Source: Olleya sediminilitoris
GTDB lineage: Bacteria; Bacteroidota; Bacteroidia; Flavobacteriales; Flavobacteriaceae
Direction of reading: 5' to 3'
Length of the DNA: 64,000 bases
Assembly: GCF_016785945.1 (NCBI RefSeq)
Contig: NZ_JAEMEF010000014.1
Coordinates: 31,571-95,570, forward strand
Each line of letters opens with the position of its first letter. Position 1 is the first letter of the stretch. The notes below the pieces were generated by a model. The model was not told the origin of the DNA, ran no database searches, and saw only the letters and a program-made list of their open reading frames with translations. Below, piece after piece: positions 35,677 to 45,697 of the stretch. A program made the position numbers and the translations under genes.

Positions 35677-38364
35677 ATGAAGAAAAAACTAAAAATCGCT
35701 GGTATATCACTATTAATATTAATAACATTATTAATTGCAAGTCCTTTTATTTTTCAAAGTCAAATTAAGGATATGGTGCGTAATTATATAAATGAAAACG
35801 TCAATGCTAAAGTTGACTTTGATGACGTAAACTTAAGTTTTATAAGTAGCTTTCCACAAGCCAACGTTACTTTAGACAACTTAGTTATTACAAACTTCAA
35901 ACCTTTTGCTAACGACACTTTAGCCAAAGTAAAAGTATTGTCTTTAGATATGTCTATTAAAGAACTATTTAAGAATGCCGAAGAAGATCCTATAATAGTA
36001 AACTCTATTAATATTGATGATGCTTTAGTAAATTTAAAAACCAATGCCGAAGGTCAAGTTAATTGGGACATTGCAAAAGCATCTTCAAACACTGCTACAA
36101 CAACCGAAACGTCAAGCAAAGGGTTTGCTTTTGATATTGAAAACTACAGTTTAAACAATAGTGCTTTTAATTATCTAGATGAAAGCATAAATACCATATT
36201 TAAAATCAGCAATTTAAATCATTCTGGTAACGGAACATTTTCTGGTGACGTGTCCGAATTAGACACAAAAACGGAAGCTAACGTAACATTTAGTTTTGAC
36301 GGAACAGAATATTTAAGTAATAACAGTATCAAGCTTGATGCTTTATTAGATTTAGATTTAACCAACAGCAAATACACATTTAAAGATAACAAAGCTTTAA
36401 TTAATGATTTACCATTAGAATTTAAAGGATTTGTACAACTAATAGAAGGAGGACAAAATATTGACATAAGCTTTGAAAACCCAGGTTCGACCTTTAAAGA
36501 TTTTTTAGCTGTTATACCAAAAACTTACGCAAAAAACTTAGACAATGTTGATACTTCAGGTAATTTTAAAATTAATGGTATAGTCAAAGGGCAAGCTACC
36601 GAAACAACTATACCAATCTTAGACATTAATGTTTTATCAAATAATGCGTCGTTTAAATTTGCAGATTTACCAAAGCGTGTAGAAAACATTAGTATTAATG
36701 CTCAAATAAAAAACGAATCAGGAAACGTAGATGACACATATGTAAATCTAAACACCTTAGACTTTAAAATAGATCAAGATCAATTTAAAAGTTCAGCTAC
36801 CATAAAAAACTTAACTAAAAACATGTTAGTAGACGCTCATTTAGATGGTGTTTTAAATCTTGGCAACCTAAACCAAGCCTATCCAATAGAGCTGGAAAAC
36901 GAATTAAAAGGAATACTTAAAGCTAAACTAAATACAAGTTTTGATATGAATGCTATCGAAACTAATGCCTATGAAAGAATAAAAAATAATGGAAGTATCG
37001 AGTTATCAGATTTTGTGTTTTCATCAGCAGACATAGTAAATCCTATAAACATAAATCAAGCTTCAGTTAATTTTAATCCTGGCACAATAACCTTAGACAA
37101 GTTTATAGCATCTACAGGTACAACAGATTTAAACGCTACAGGTACTGTAAACAATTTATTAGGCTTTTTACTAAGCGATCAAAAGCTAAAAGGAGATTTC
37201 AACCTACAATCTAACACCTTTAAAATTAGTGATTTTATGGTAGAAGGAGGAAGCGACGCACCTGTTAACCAAAGTGCAGAACCAGCAACAGCTTTAAAAA
37301 TACCTGCTTTTTTAGATTGTTCAATTACAGCAGATGCAAAAACAGTATACTATGACAACCTAATATTAAAAGACGTTAAAGGAAACCTTAAAATAGCAGA
37401 CGAAAAAGCACAACTTAACAACGTGTCTTCAAGTCTTTTTAATGGTAACCTAACCTTAGAAGGTTTAGTAGATACAAAAACAGAGCAACCAACATTTAAC
37501 ATGAATGTAGGCGCCAAAAACTTTGACATCACACAATCTTTTAACGATCTAAACTTACTACAAGCCATAGCTCCAATTACAAAGGCGTTACAAGGTAAAC
37601 TTAATAGTACAATTAATTTATCAGGTAAATTAGGACAAGATTTTACACCACTTTTAAATAGTATTTCTGGTGACGCTTTCGCGGAATTATTAACTACACA
37701 AATTCAACCTAAAAACGAACAATTATTTTCACTACTAGAAAACAAACTAAGCTTTTTAGATTTTAGTAAATTGAATCTTCAAGATTTAAAAACAAAACTA
37801 TCGTTTGACAATGGGCAAGTTACAGTAAAACCATTTGACATTAATTATAAGGATATAAAAATGACCATTGATGGGTCACATACATTTAACAACACTATGG
37901 ACTATAAAATAATTTTTGATGTACCTGCAAAATATCTTGGTAATGACGTTAATAGTTTAATTAGTAAAATAGATGATAATTCTGTAAACAATATAACCAT
38001 TCCGGTTACAGCTAATATAACAGGTAACACAACACAACCACAAGTGCAAACCGACTTGACAAGCGGTGTAAAAACATTAACCTCACAATTAATAGAAATT
38101 GAAAAACAAAAACTAATTAATAAAGGAAAAGGTAAACTAACAGATGTTGTTGGAAATATTTTAGGAGGTAATCAATCACAAAATAGCGATAGCACAACTA
38201 CACAATCAAATGGAGGTGTAAAAGATGTTATTGGAGGTTTATTAAACAACGGTAACACAGCAACACCAAAAGACACAACATCAAACACAAATACCGAAGC
38301 ACCTAAAGACCAAGTAAAGGATGCTATCAAAGGATTATTTGGTAAAAAGAAAACCAAAGATTAA
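35677..38364 (+). CDS. AsmA family protein
   Basis: 895 residues with one N-terminal membrane segment (about 5-27), then a large periplasmic region. AsmA-type parts are at the N-terminus (KVDFDDVNLSFISSFPQANVTLDNL) and C-terminus (LNSTINLSGKLGQDFTPLLNSISGDAFAELLTTQI). The tail (about 830-895) is low-complexity and rich in Thr/Asn/Ser with two repeats of the type VKDVIGGLLN / VKDAIKGLFGKKK. AsmA-like proteins are linked to phospholipid transport between membranes and outer membrane assembly; the role here is inferred only from that. Confidence 0.85.
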   Translation: MKKKLKIAGISLLILITLLIASPFIFQSQIKDMVRNYINENVNAKVDFDDVNLSFISSFPQANVTLDNLVITNFKPFANDTLAKVKVLSLDMSIKELFKNAEEDPIIVNSINIDDALVNLKTNAEGQVNWDIAKASSNTATTTETSSKGFAFDIENYSLNNSAFNYLDESINTIFKISNLNHSGNGTFSGDVSELDTKTEANVTFSFDGTEYLSNNSIKLDALLDLDLTNSKYTFKDNKALINDLPLEFKGFVQLIEGGQNIDISFENPGSTFKDFLAVIPKTYAKNLDNVDTSGNFKINGIVKGQATETTIPILDINVLSNNASFKFADLPKRVENISINAQIKNESGNVDDTYVNLNTLDFKIDQDQFKSSATIKNLTKNMLVDAHLDGVLNLGNLNQAYPIELENELKGILKAKLNTSFDMNAIETNAYERIKNNGSIELSDFVFSSADIVNPININQASVNFNPGTITLDKFIASTGTTDLNATGTVNNLLGFLLSDQKLKGDFNLQSNTFKISDFMVEGGSDAPVNQSAEPATALKIPAFLDCSITADAKTVYYDNLILKDVKGNLKIADEKAQLNNVSSSLFNGNLTLEGLVDTKTEQPTFNMNVGAKNFDITQSFNDLNLLQAIAPITKALQGKLNSTINLSGKLGQDFTPLLNSISGDAFAELLTTQIQPKNEQLFSLLENKLSFLDFSKLNLQDLKTKLSFDNGQVTVKPFDINYKDIKMTIDGSHTFNNTMDYKIIFDVPAKYLGNDVNSLISKIDDNSVNNITIPVTANITGNTTQPQVQTDLTSGVKTLTSQLIEIEKQKLINKGKGKLTDVVGNILGGNQSQNSDSTTTQSNGGVKDVIGGLLNNGNTATPKDTTSNTNTEAPKDQVKDAIKGLFGKKKTKD

Positions 38365-38519
38365 TTTTTGAGAAATTTTAACATTAATTCCTCGTTTAAA
38401 ACTCAAAATTTGATGAAATTTAATGATTTGAGACTTTTTTTCAAAAGAAAGTGTTAAATATTAGGATTTGTCATTTATATTGTTAGATTGTTAAAATAAC
38501 ATTAAATAATCTGGACTGA

Positions 38520-39383
38520 ATGAGGCAATTAAAAATTACCAAGCAAGTTACCAATCGTGAATCTAAATCACTAGACAAATACCTACAAGACATAAGTAAA
38601 CTTCCCATGATTACAGCAGAAGAGGAAGTTGAATTAGCCCAAAAAATAAGGGAAGGTTGTCAAAAATCATTAGATTTATTAACGACTGCTAACTTACGAT
38701 TTGTGGTTTCTGTTGCAAAACAATATCAAAATCAAGGATTAACATTACCAGATTTAATAAATGAAGGTAATGCTGGTTTAGTTAAAGCAGCAAAACGTTT
38801 TGACGAAACTAGAGGATTCAAATTTATATCTTACGCAGTTTGGTGGATTAGACAAGCAATTTTATCTGCTTTAGCAGAACAATCAAGAATTGTAAGACTA
38901 CCATTAAATAAAATTGGGTCAATAAACAAAATAAGAAAAGTAACTTCTCACCTAGAGCAAATTAACCAAAGACCACCTAGTGCGTCAGAAATTGCAAAAG
39001 AATTAGACTTAACTATCAGTGATGTTAAGCAATCTATGAAAATTTCTAGCAGACACGTGTCAATGGATGCACCTTTAAAAGAAGGAGAAGATTATAGTTT
39101 ATATGATTTAGTAAGCTCTAACGAGTCACCAAATCCTGACACAAACTTAATGCGCGAATCTTTAAACACTGAAATTGAAAGAGCTTTAGAAACACTAACG
39201 CCTAGAGAAAGTGACGTGATTAGACTTAACTTTGGATTAAGTGATCAACCAGCTATGACACTAGATGAAATAGGTCGTACTTTTGATTTAACACGTGAGC
39301 GTGTAAGACAAATCAGAGAAAAAGGTATTAGACGTTTACGTCAAACATCTAAGAGTAAGATCTTAAAAACGTATTTAGGATAA
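38520..39383 (+). CDS. rpoD: Housekeeping RNA polymerase sigma factor (RpoD/SigA)
   Basis: 287 residues, the short form typical of Bacteroidota primary sigma factors (no region 1.1). Region 1.2 is at about 19-50 ([26 protein letters not shown]). Region 2 includes [39 protein letters not shown], and region 4.2 has the helix-turn-helix [29 protein letters not shown]. This is the factor that reads TTTG-N19-TAnnTTTG promoters such as those marked at 7703 and 50007. Confidence 0.97.
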   Translation: MRQLKITKQVTNRESKSLDKYLQDISKLPMITAEEEVELAQKIREGCQKSLDLLTTANLRFVVSVAKQYQNQGLTLPDLINEGNAGLVKAAKRFDETRGFKFISYAVWWIRQAILSALAEQSRIVRLPLNKIGSINKIRKVTSHLEQINQRPPSASEIAKELDLTISDVKQSMKISSRHVSMDAPLKEGEDYSLYDLVSSNESPNPDTNLMRESLNTEIERALETLTPRESDVIRLNFGLSDQPAMTLDEIGRTFDLTRERVRQIREKGIRRLRQTSKSKILKTYLG

Positions 39384-39433
39384 TCCTGATACAATATATT
39401 TAATACAAAATATTAAAAAAAGTGCAATTTTAA

Positions 39434-39465
39434 TTTGAATAATATTATTATTTAATAGATATTTG
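39434..39465 (+). promoter_or_regulatory. Probable promoter of rpsU
   Basis: TTTG (39434-39437), 20 bases, GATATTTG (39458-39465): one mismatch from TAnnTTTG. It lies 22 bases before the rpsU start. Confidence 0.6.
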
Positions 39466-39486
39466 CATCCTATTTAAAATTAAGAT

Positions 39487-39681
39487 ATGTTAAGAATTGA
39501 AATAAAAGAAGGCGAAAATATAGAACGTGCACTAAAACGTTACAAACGTAAGCACAGAAACGTAAAAGTTATGCAAAACTTAAGAGAGAAGCAGTACTTT
39601 ACTAAGCCATCTGTAAAAAACAGACGTCAGATACAAAAAGCTAGTTATATTCAAGGTCTTAGAGACGCAGAGAATATATAA
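39487..39681 (+). CDS. rpsU: 30S ribosomal protein S21
   Basis: 64 residues, very basic, with the S21 pattern: LRIEIKEGENIERALKRYKRKHRNVKV at the start and KPSVKNRRQIQKASYIQGLRDAE at the end. It is part of the small ribosomal subunit near the anti-Shine-Dalgarno region. It has its own promoter and is followed by an intrinsic terminator. Confidence 0.97.
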   Translation: MLRIEIKEGENIERALKRYKRKHRNVKVMQNLREKQYFTKPSVKNRRQIQKASYIQGLRDAENI

Positions 39682-39703
39682 TTAAAGCTTAAATTTATAT
39701 AAA

Positions 39704-39738
39704 TGAACCACGCATTTTTAAATGTCGTGGTTTTTTTG
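39704..39738 (+). terminator. Intrinsic terminator after rpsU
   Basis: Stem AACCACG (39706-39712) / CGTGGTT (39726-39732), with extra ATTT/AAAT pairing in the loop, followed by seven T. The convergent murI gene ends 5 bases further on. Confidence 0.85.
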
Positions 39739-39742
39739 TTGA

Positions 39743-40522
39743 TTAAAATTTCAAATACTTAACGTCATATACGTTATTCAAAAGTGTTTTCATAACCTTT
39801 GGCTTTCCGTTTGTATAAAAAAAGTTATCAGATTTAATTTTAGCATTATTTACTAAATTATACTTTTCTAAAACTAGCTTTGTTTGATTTGCAACAGCAT
39901 CACCTGAATCTATTATCTTAATATGTTTAGGTAAAATTTTTGATAATTGAGGTATCAAATAAGGATAATGTGTACAGCCTAAAACTAAATAGTCTATATT
40001 AGATTTAATCATTGGTTTTAAATAATTAACAAGTAATTCCGTCATTTGGTCAGAGTAAATAAGACCAGCCTCGATTAATTGCACGATGCCTTCACCTTCT
40101 TGCTCTACTATAGTAACACCATTATTATATAATTGTGAAGTATTATTAAATAGTTCACTACTTAAAGTTCCTTTTGTAGCTAATATACCAATAGCCTTAG
40201 TTTGTGTCTGTAAAGCAGCGGGTTTTATAGCAGGCTCAATACCTATGAATGGTACATTATATTTTTCTCTTAAATAGCCTATAGCATTAGTTGTAGCAGT
40301 ATTACAAGCCACAACAATTAATTTACTGTTTTGTTCTAATAAATGCTCTGTATTTTTCTCAGAAAGCGCTATGATAGCCTCTTTTCCTTTTGGTCCATAA
40401 GGCGCATTAATACTATCTGCTAGATAAATTGTATTTTCAGTTGGAAGTAATCCATGAATTGCTTTCCAGATGGATGTTCCACCTACTCCAGAATCAAAAA
40501 TACCAATGGGTTGTTTACTCAT
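39743..40522 (-). CDS. murI: Glutamate racemase
   Basis: Makes D-glutamate for peptidoglycan. It has 259 residues, the N-terminal GIFDSGVGGTSIW, and the two catalytic cysteines C73 in VACNTAT and C183 in LGCTHYPYL. It lies downstream of the small ompH gene, with a terminator between them. Confidence 0.96.
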   Translation of the reverse strand: MSKQPIGIFDSGVGGTSIWKAIHGLLPTENTIYLADSINAPYGPKGKEAIIALSEKNTEHLLEQNSKLIVVACNTATTNAIGYLREKYNVPFIGIEPAIKPAALQTQTKAIGILATKGTLSSELFNNTSQLYNNGVTIVEQEGEGIVQLIEAGLIYSDQMTELLVNYLKPMIKSNIDYLVLGCTHYPYLIPQLSKILPKHIKIIDSGDAVANQTKLVLEKYNLVNNAKIKSDNFFYTNGKPKVMKTLLNNVYDVKYLKF

Positions 40523-40529
40523 AATTTTA

Positions 40530-40563
40530 AAGAAAAAAAGCTGTCTAAAGTTAGACAGCTTAA
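40530..40563 (-). terminator. Intrinsic terminator between ompH and murI
   Basis: Stem AGCTGTCTAA / TTAGACAGCT (40539-40560), followed on the minus strand by a run of T. It ends the ompH transcript just before the murI start. Confidence 0.85.
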
Positions 40564-40586
40564 TTTTAATTTAAAAGGATTTTATA

Positions 40587-41096
40587 TTAAAATCCTAATT
40601 CTTTTTGAACGTCTTTTATAAGGTCTTTTCCTTCAGCCATGATAACACCACCACCTTGAGAAGAGTCTAATACGTAATTAAAACCTTGTGCTTTACCAAC
40701 TTTTAATATAGCTGCTTTAGCTTTATCTGTGATTGGTTTTAATAAGTCCATTTCTTTTTTTTGTAATTGTGTTTGTGCATCACCTTGAAATTGACGAATA
40801 CTTTGTTGCATTTGTGCTAACTCTTCACCACGTTGTTGGTTTTGTTCGTTAGTTTTTGTTGCAGCTTCAGCCTCGTATTGCTTTGCTTTAGTTTGGTATT
40901 CTTTAACCATTTCTTGGATATCAGCCTCAAACGTCTTACCCATTTTTTCCATTTCAGCTTGAGCAGCTTTCATAGATGGCATAGACGCTACAAGCTCTGT
41001 TGTATTAACATGTGCAACTTTTGTTTGTGCATTAGAAAAACTTGTCGCTCCAATAAATAATGCTGCAGCAAATAAAAGTGTTTTAAATTGTTTCAT
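40587..41096 (-). CDS. OmpH/Skp family periplasmic chaperone
   Basis: 169 residues: signal peptide (1-23, ATSFSNAQ), then KVAHVNTTELVASMPSMKAAQAEMEKMG, a long coiled-coil (about 45-125, Glu/Gln/Lys-rich), and the closing AQGFNYVLDSSQGGGVIMAEG. Skp-type trimers hold unfolded outer membrane proteins in the periplasm. It is one of two homologues downstream of bamA, and a decayed third C-terminus lies between them (41149-41217). Confidence 0.92.
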   Translation of the reverse strand: MKQFKTLLFAAALFIGATSFSNAQTKVAHVNTTELVASMPSMKAAQAEMEKMGKTFEADIQEMVKEYQTKAKQYEAEAATKTNEQNQQRGEELAQMQQSIRQFQGDAQTQLQKKEMDLLKPITDKAKAAILKVGKAQGFNYVLDSSQGGGVIMAEGKDLIKDVQKELGF

Positions 41097-41148
41097 TTTT
41101 AAAATAGTATTTGTGTGTTATAAATTATTTGTATTTGTCTTAGTTGCT

Positions 41149-41217
41149 CTAATCTTCTGTGCTCTCTTTTTCTTCTTTAGCATTTTGACGGTCTTCTAAG
41201 ATTTTCTGTTATTTAGC
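41149..41217 (-). pseudogene. Remnant of an OmpH-type C-terminal tail
   Basis: In one minus-strand frame the bases read A-K-stop-QKILEDRQNAKEEKESTED-stop. This closely matches the C-terminal tail of the neighbouring OmpH protein (AKILEDRAKAREEKLKER ... SEKTED). No start or upstream reading frame remains; further stops lie just upstream. The best explanation is the leftover tail of a duplicated or recombined ompH gene. Confidence 0.6.
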
Positions 41218-41313
41218 TTATGTAACTTTTTTCAAAAGCTTTATTTACTAATTTTTTATTTTCTTTATTCTTAAATTTATGCTCTTAACTTAATAAAACG
41301 TCAGAACTGTTTT

Positions 41314-42135
41314 TTAGTCAATACCATCTTCTGTTTTTTCAGAATCATTGGTACCGTTTCGTTCTTTAAGCTTTTCTTCTCTTGCTTTAGCTCTATCTTC
41401 TAGAATTTTAGCTCTCTTCTCTGCTGCTGCTTTTTTCTTAGCTTCTCTAGCATCAAGTATTTCTTGTTTGCGTTTTGCTGTAGCCGCTTCTCTTTCTGCT
41501 TTTTTGTCGTCTAATATTTTTTGTCTTGCCTCTTGTGCATCATTAACTTCTATTACAGCGTCTTCATCTTTAGCATTTCTACGCTCTGCTTTATTTTTGG
41601 CTTGAGTACGTTTTGAAGCTCTTGAAATTGTTCTGATAATTAAATCACTCATATCAAAACGTTCTGCTGAATAAAGCATAACCACATCTGCAGATTTGTC
41701 AAAAACAAAATCGTATTTTTTGGCTTTAGCAATATCTTGAACTGCTTGAAAAATTTGATCTTGAACAGGCTGCATTAACTGTCTTTTTTGAATCATCAAA
41801 TCTCCATTAGGACCAAAACGTTTTTGTTGATAATCCAAAATTTCTTTTTCTTCAAAAAAAATATCTTCTTCACGCTCCTCAATCAACTCTTTTGTTAAAA
41901 GTGCTTTTTCGTTATTAAGCGTTTCTCTTTTTTGCTTAATTCCTTTTAAACTAGTTTCAATTTCAGTTTTCCATTTCTGTACTTTACTTTCCAACTGACC
42001 TGTAGCTTCAGTATATTCAGGAATGTTCTCTAAAATATACTCTGTATCAATATAACCAATTCTAACACCACGTTGTGCATTAGCAGAAAAAACTGCTGTA
42101 AGCATCAAAATTACAATAAGAACTTTTAATTTCAT
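41314..42135 (-). CDS. OmpH/Skp family chaperone with long charged C-terminal tail
   Basis: 273 residues: signal peptide (1-20, FSANAQ), the Skp core GVRIGYIDTEYILENIPEYTEATGQLE, a coiled-coil with many Lys/Glu, FDFVFDKSADVVMLYS closing the core at about 157, then a tail (about 175-273) of charged repeats of the kind KILDDKKAEREAATAKRKQEILDAREAKKKAAAEKRAKILEDR. The tail is an addition to the usual 160-170-residue Skp. It lies 233 bases after bamA on the same strand. Confidence 0.9.
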   Translation of the reverse strand: MKLKVLIVILMLTAVFSANAQRGVRIGYIDTEYILENIPEYTEATGQLESKVQKWKTEIETSLKGIKQKRETLNNEKALLTKELIEEREEDIFFEEKEILDYQQKRFGPNGDLMIQKRQLMQPVQDQIFQAVQDIAKAKKYDFVFDKSADVVMLYSAERFDMSDLIIRTISRASKRTQAKNKAERRNAKDEDAVIEVNDAQEARQKILDDKKAEREAATAKRKQEILDAREAKKKAAAEKRAKILEDRAKAREEKLKERNGTNDSEKTEDGID

Positions 42136-42368
42136 TTTGGATATGGTTTAATTATTTCTTGTTAATAAACTCAAAATAAAGTTTAACATTGCATGGTTAG
42201 TACTTTTTTTAGTTTAATATTTTCAAAATAACGAATTTTAATGTTAAAAATTTTAATTCTTTAATCAAATCCCTGTTATGGTATTAGAAAATATCGTGCC
42301 AAAAATAAAAAAAATAAAAAAACTCTAGTTATTATTTTAATGGTTTTATTGGGTTAAACTACATTAAA

Positions 42369-44945
42369 TTAAAATTGTTGACCGATTATGAAGTGCGTCT
42401 CCCATCCATGCTTTGATACCTCTCCATTCTGTGGATCAAATCCATGACCAAAGTCAATACCTAATAAACCAAAGGCTGGCATAAAAATTCTTAAACCTAA
42501 TCCTGCAGATCTTTTAAGAGCGAATGGATCATACTCATTAAAACTATCATAAGAATTACCTGCTTCTAAAAATCCTAAAGCATAAATTTTAGCAGATTGC
42601 TTTAATGTAATTGGGTATCTTAATTCTAAAGAGAACTTATTATAAATTGTCCCTCCATCCGAAGAAGATAAAGCTTGGTTTTGATAACCACGAAGTGCTA
42701 CAGCTTCTCTACCGTCTAGACTGTAACTTCCTAAACCATCACCTCCAACAAAGAAACGCTCAAAAGGGATTACTCCTCTATTTTGATTATAAGCTCCTAA
42801 AAACCCAAATTCAACACTTGGCCTAAGGACTAATTTATCTACTAATTTTGTATACCAATCACCTCTAAATTTAATTTTATAAAACTCTAGCCATTTGTAA
42901 CGTTCTTGATCAATTTCACTAACTCTATTTGCTGCTTGTGATCTTAAAAGTGAGTTAGCATCAGAATCGTTTGCAATATCTGCATTGGTGTCTCTTTCCT
43001 CTTTTAAAGCATCATAATCTGTACTACTAAATAATGAATAAGGTAAAGACAACTTAGCTGTTGCTGTAAAACTAGATCCACCCATTGGAAAAATTGGATC
43101 ATTAAATGTATTATTTCTACTTAAACCTAAAGTATATGACAAGTTATTAGAGTAACCATCACCAAACGTGAATAATCCAGTTTGATAATTTTTTAAGTTA
43201 TAATGCTGAAAACTAACCGCTTGAGATAATGTAAAATAATCATCTGGAATAGATAAACGTTTAGCAAGACCAACTGTAATACCTGTGATATTAAAACGTT
43301 TGTCTTTATCTGCATTACCAGTAGTTGCATCAAATAAAAACTGTTTGGTTTGAGATATAGACGTTGAAAATTGTACTGGCTTTTTACCTCCTAGCCAAGG
43401 TTCTGAAAAAGAAAAGCTGTAGGTTTGAAAAAATCTACTAGCTTGTAAACGTAATGCTAGCTTTTGACCATCACCCATAGGAACAGGAGTGTAAGCATCT
43501 TTTTTAAATAAATCTTTTATTGAAAAGTTATTAAATGACAACCCTAAAGTACCAATAAAACCACCTCCACCATAACCACCTTGTAGTTCGATTTGGCTAG
43601 ATCCAGACTCTACTAAAGCATATTCCATATCAATAGAACCTTCTTCTGGATTTGGATTTTTAAAATTTGGTGTTAATTGCTCAGCATCAAAGAAACCTAA
43701 CTGACTTAATTCTCTAATTGTTCTAACAACGTTTTCTTTACTATATAAATCTCCTGGTCTTGTTCTGATCTCACGGTAAATAACGTGGTCATTAGTCTTT
43801 TGATTACCTGTAACTGTTACTTTGTTAAAATAAACTGGTTTACCTTCAGATATTCTAATCTCCATATCAATAACATTACCATCTGCATTTACCTCTACCG
43901 GATTAATTGTAGAAAACAAATAACCATTATTTTGATATAAATTAGTGATATCTTCTCCATCAGGTCTAGTTTCATCTGCAATACGTTTTTGAAGTTCGAT
44001 ACCATTATATGTATCTCCTTTATTTATACGTAATAATCTTTTTAAAACTTCATCAGAGTAAACTGTGTTACCAATAAAAGTGATATCTCCATAAGTATAT
44101 TTTTCTCCTTCTTCAACAGCTATATTTAGAGATACTGTTTTGTCATTATTGTTAATTAGAGTATCTGCAACAATTCTAGCATCTCTATACCCTATTTCTT
44201 TGTATTTATCAACCACACTTGAAAGATCCTCTTTAAAATCAGCTTCAATAAATTTAGAACGTTTTAATATTCTGATAGGGTTGATTTTTTTAGTGTTTTT
44301 CATTGCTTTTCTAAGCTTTTTATCGCTTAAAACAGTGTTACCTTCAAAATCAATATTCTTAACTTTTACTTTCTCTCCTTTATCAATTGCAACAATCATA
44401 TTAACAAAAGGCTTATCAATAGTATCATTAGCTATATCAAAAGTATTTACTTTTACATCAGCATTAAGAAAACCGTTTTTCTTATACTTATTCTCTAAGT
44501 AATTTTGAGTAGTAGTAATTAAATTCTCTGTTACTTTTGCGCCTTTTTGAAGCTTATTCTCTTTTAAAATAGTTTCGTGTTTACCTTTCTTAACACCTGT
44601 TATTTTAACTTCTTTTAATTCTGGTAAATCTGATAATCTAATTTCTAGAAAAGCGCTATCTCCTTCTACTTTTAATAGATACATTTCTATATCACTAAAA
44701 AGATTTGATTTCCAAAGTTTTTTAATTGCATTACTAACTTCTTCTCCTGGAACCATTATTTCGGTACCTTTTCTTAATCCAGAATAAGTTATGATGGTTT
44801 GCTCACTAAAGTTTGTGTTTCCTTTAACTGTGATTTCAGCAATTGTGTATTTTTTACCGTCTTCGTAATTTAAGTCTTGAGCGCTTATTGTTATTGTGCT
44901 TAAAAAAGCAATGACAAACAATGTGTAGTTTAATAATGTTTTCAA
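42369..44945 (-). CDS. bamA: Outer membrane protein assembly factor BamA
   Basis: Central beta-barrel of the BAM complex that inserts outer membrane proteins. Signal peptide KTLLNYTLFVIAFLSTITISAQ, five POTRA domains (first begins YTIAEITVKGNTNFSEQTI), and a C-terminal barrel with GRYNQN-like AYNQNRGVIPFERFFVGGDGLGSYSLDGREAVALRGY (VRGF-type loop) ending HFIIGQQF. No ATG gives a sensible N-terminus. I chose the TTG at 44945, directly before the signal peptide and 10 bases after uppS; a GTG at 44972 is the alternative, and an ATG at 45080 would lie deep inside uppS. It is the last gene of the DUF6089-uppS-bamA operon. Confidence 0.93.
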   Translation of the reverse strand: MKTLLNYTLFVIAFLSTITISAQDLNYEDGKKYTIAEITVKGNTNFSEQTIITYSGLRKGTEIMVPGEEVSNAIKKLWKSNLFSDIEMYLLKVEGDSAFLEIRLSDLPELKEVKITGVKKGKHETILKENKLQKGAKVTENLITTTQNYLENKYKKNGFLNADVKVNTFDIANDTIDKPFVNMIVAIDKGEKVKVKNIDFEGNTVLSDKKLRKAMKNTKKINPIRILKRSKFIEADFKEDLSSVVDKYKEIGYRDARIVADTLINNNDKTVSLNIAVEEGEKYTYGDITFIGNTVYSDEVLKRLLRINKGDTYNGIELQKRIADETRPDGEDITNLYQNNGYLFSTINPVEVNADGNVIDMEIRISEGKPVYFNKVTVTGNQKTNDHVIYREIRTRPGDLYSKENVVRTIRELSQLGFFDAEQLTPNFKNPNPEEGSIDMEYALVESGSSQIELQGGYGGGGFIGTLGLSFNNFSIKDLFKKDAYTPVPMGDGQKLALRLQASRFFQTYSFSFSEPWLGGKKPVQFSTSISQTKQFLFDATTGNADKDKRFNITGITVGLAKRLSIPDDYFTLSQAVSFQHYNLKNYQTGLFTFGDGYSNNLSYTLGLSRNNTFNDPIFPMGGSSFTATAKLSLPYSLFSSTDYDALKEERDTNADIANDSDANSLLRSQAANRVSEIDQERYKWLEFYKIKFRGDWYTKLVDKLVLRPSVEFGFLGAYNQNRGVIPFERFFVGGDGLGSYSLDGREAVALRGYQNQALSSSDGGTIYNKFSLELRYPITLKQSAKIYALGFLEAGNSYDSFNEYDPFALKRSAGLGLRIFMPAFGLLGIDFGHGFDPQNGEVSKHGWETHFIIGQQF

Positions 44946-44955
44946 TGGTAATTGT

Positions 44956-45696
44956 TTAGCTAATTTGTTCACTGGTTTTCCCAAATCGTCGTTCTCTTTT
45001 TTGATATTCAATAATAGCCTCATATAGGTGTTGCTTTGTAAAGTCTGGCCAAAGTACTTTTGTAAAGTACAATTCTGCATAAGCTATTTGCCATAACAAA
45101 AAGTTACTAATGCGTTGCTCTCCACTTGTTCTTATAAGTAAATCTACATCTGGTAAACTTTGCGTGTAAAGATGTGCATTAAATACGGTTTCGTCAATTT
45201 TTTCTGTAGAAATTATATTATTTTTAACTTTAGTACTGATTTCTTTAACAGCATTTAATAGCTCCTCTCTTGACCCATAGCTTAAGGCTAAAGTAAGATT
45301 CATGTGCGTATTTTCCTTAGTTAAATCAATAACCTCTTGTAACTCTTTGTATACTTTTTTGGGTAAAGATTTTAGGTTTCCAATAGCATTTAATTTAATG
45401 TTATTGTCACGAAGTGTTTTGATTTCTTTTTTTAATGAAGCGACTAAAAGTCTCATTAATGTATCTACTTCTAATTTAGGACGTTTCCAGTTTTCAGTAG
45501 AAAATGCATACAACGTTAAATTTTTAACGCCTAATTCTGCGCAAGCTTCTACTGTATGACGTACAGATTTTGTACCGTTTTCGTGTCCAAAAGCACGTAA
45601 CATTCCTTTTTGTTTTGCCCAACGACCATTACCGTCCATTATTATGGCGATATGCTCTGGCAAGTTTTGTTTTTGTATGTGGTTTAATAAATCCAA
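44956..45696 (-). CDS. uppS: Isoprenyl transferase (undecaprenyl diphosphate synthase)
   Basis: Makes the C55 carrier lipid for peptidoglycan and LPS. The motifs are IAIIMDGNGRWAKQKG (catalytic Asp in MDGNGRW), NLTLYAFSTENWKRP, LTLALSYGSREEL, and the C-terminal DLLIRTSGEQRISNFLLWQIAYAELYF. The start is taken as the TTG at 45696, one base after the stop of the preceding gene, giving MDLLNHIQKQNLPEHIAII and 246 residues, the usual size. An ATG at 45729 would add 11 residues and overlap the preceding gene by 32 bases. Confidence 0.93.
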   Translation of the reverse strand: MDLLNHIQKQNLPEHIAIIMDGNGRWAKQKGMLRAFGHENGTKSVRHTVEACAELGVKNLTLYAFSTENWKRPKLEVDTLMRLLVASLKKEIKTLRDNNIKLNAIGNLKSLPKKVYKELQEVIDLTKENTHMNLTLALSYGSREELLNAVKEISTKVKNNIISTEKIDETVFNAHLYTQSLPDVDLLIRTSGEQRISNFLLWQIAYAELYFTKVLWPDFTKQHLYEAIIEYQKRERRFGKTSEQIS

Positions 45697-45697
45697 T

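Noticed and set aside
41348..41605. An 85-residue open frame on the + strand rich in Ser, Leu and Ala
   Set aside because: It is the antisense image of the charged repeats of the ompH tail.
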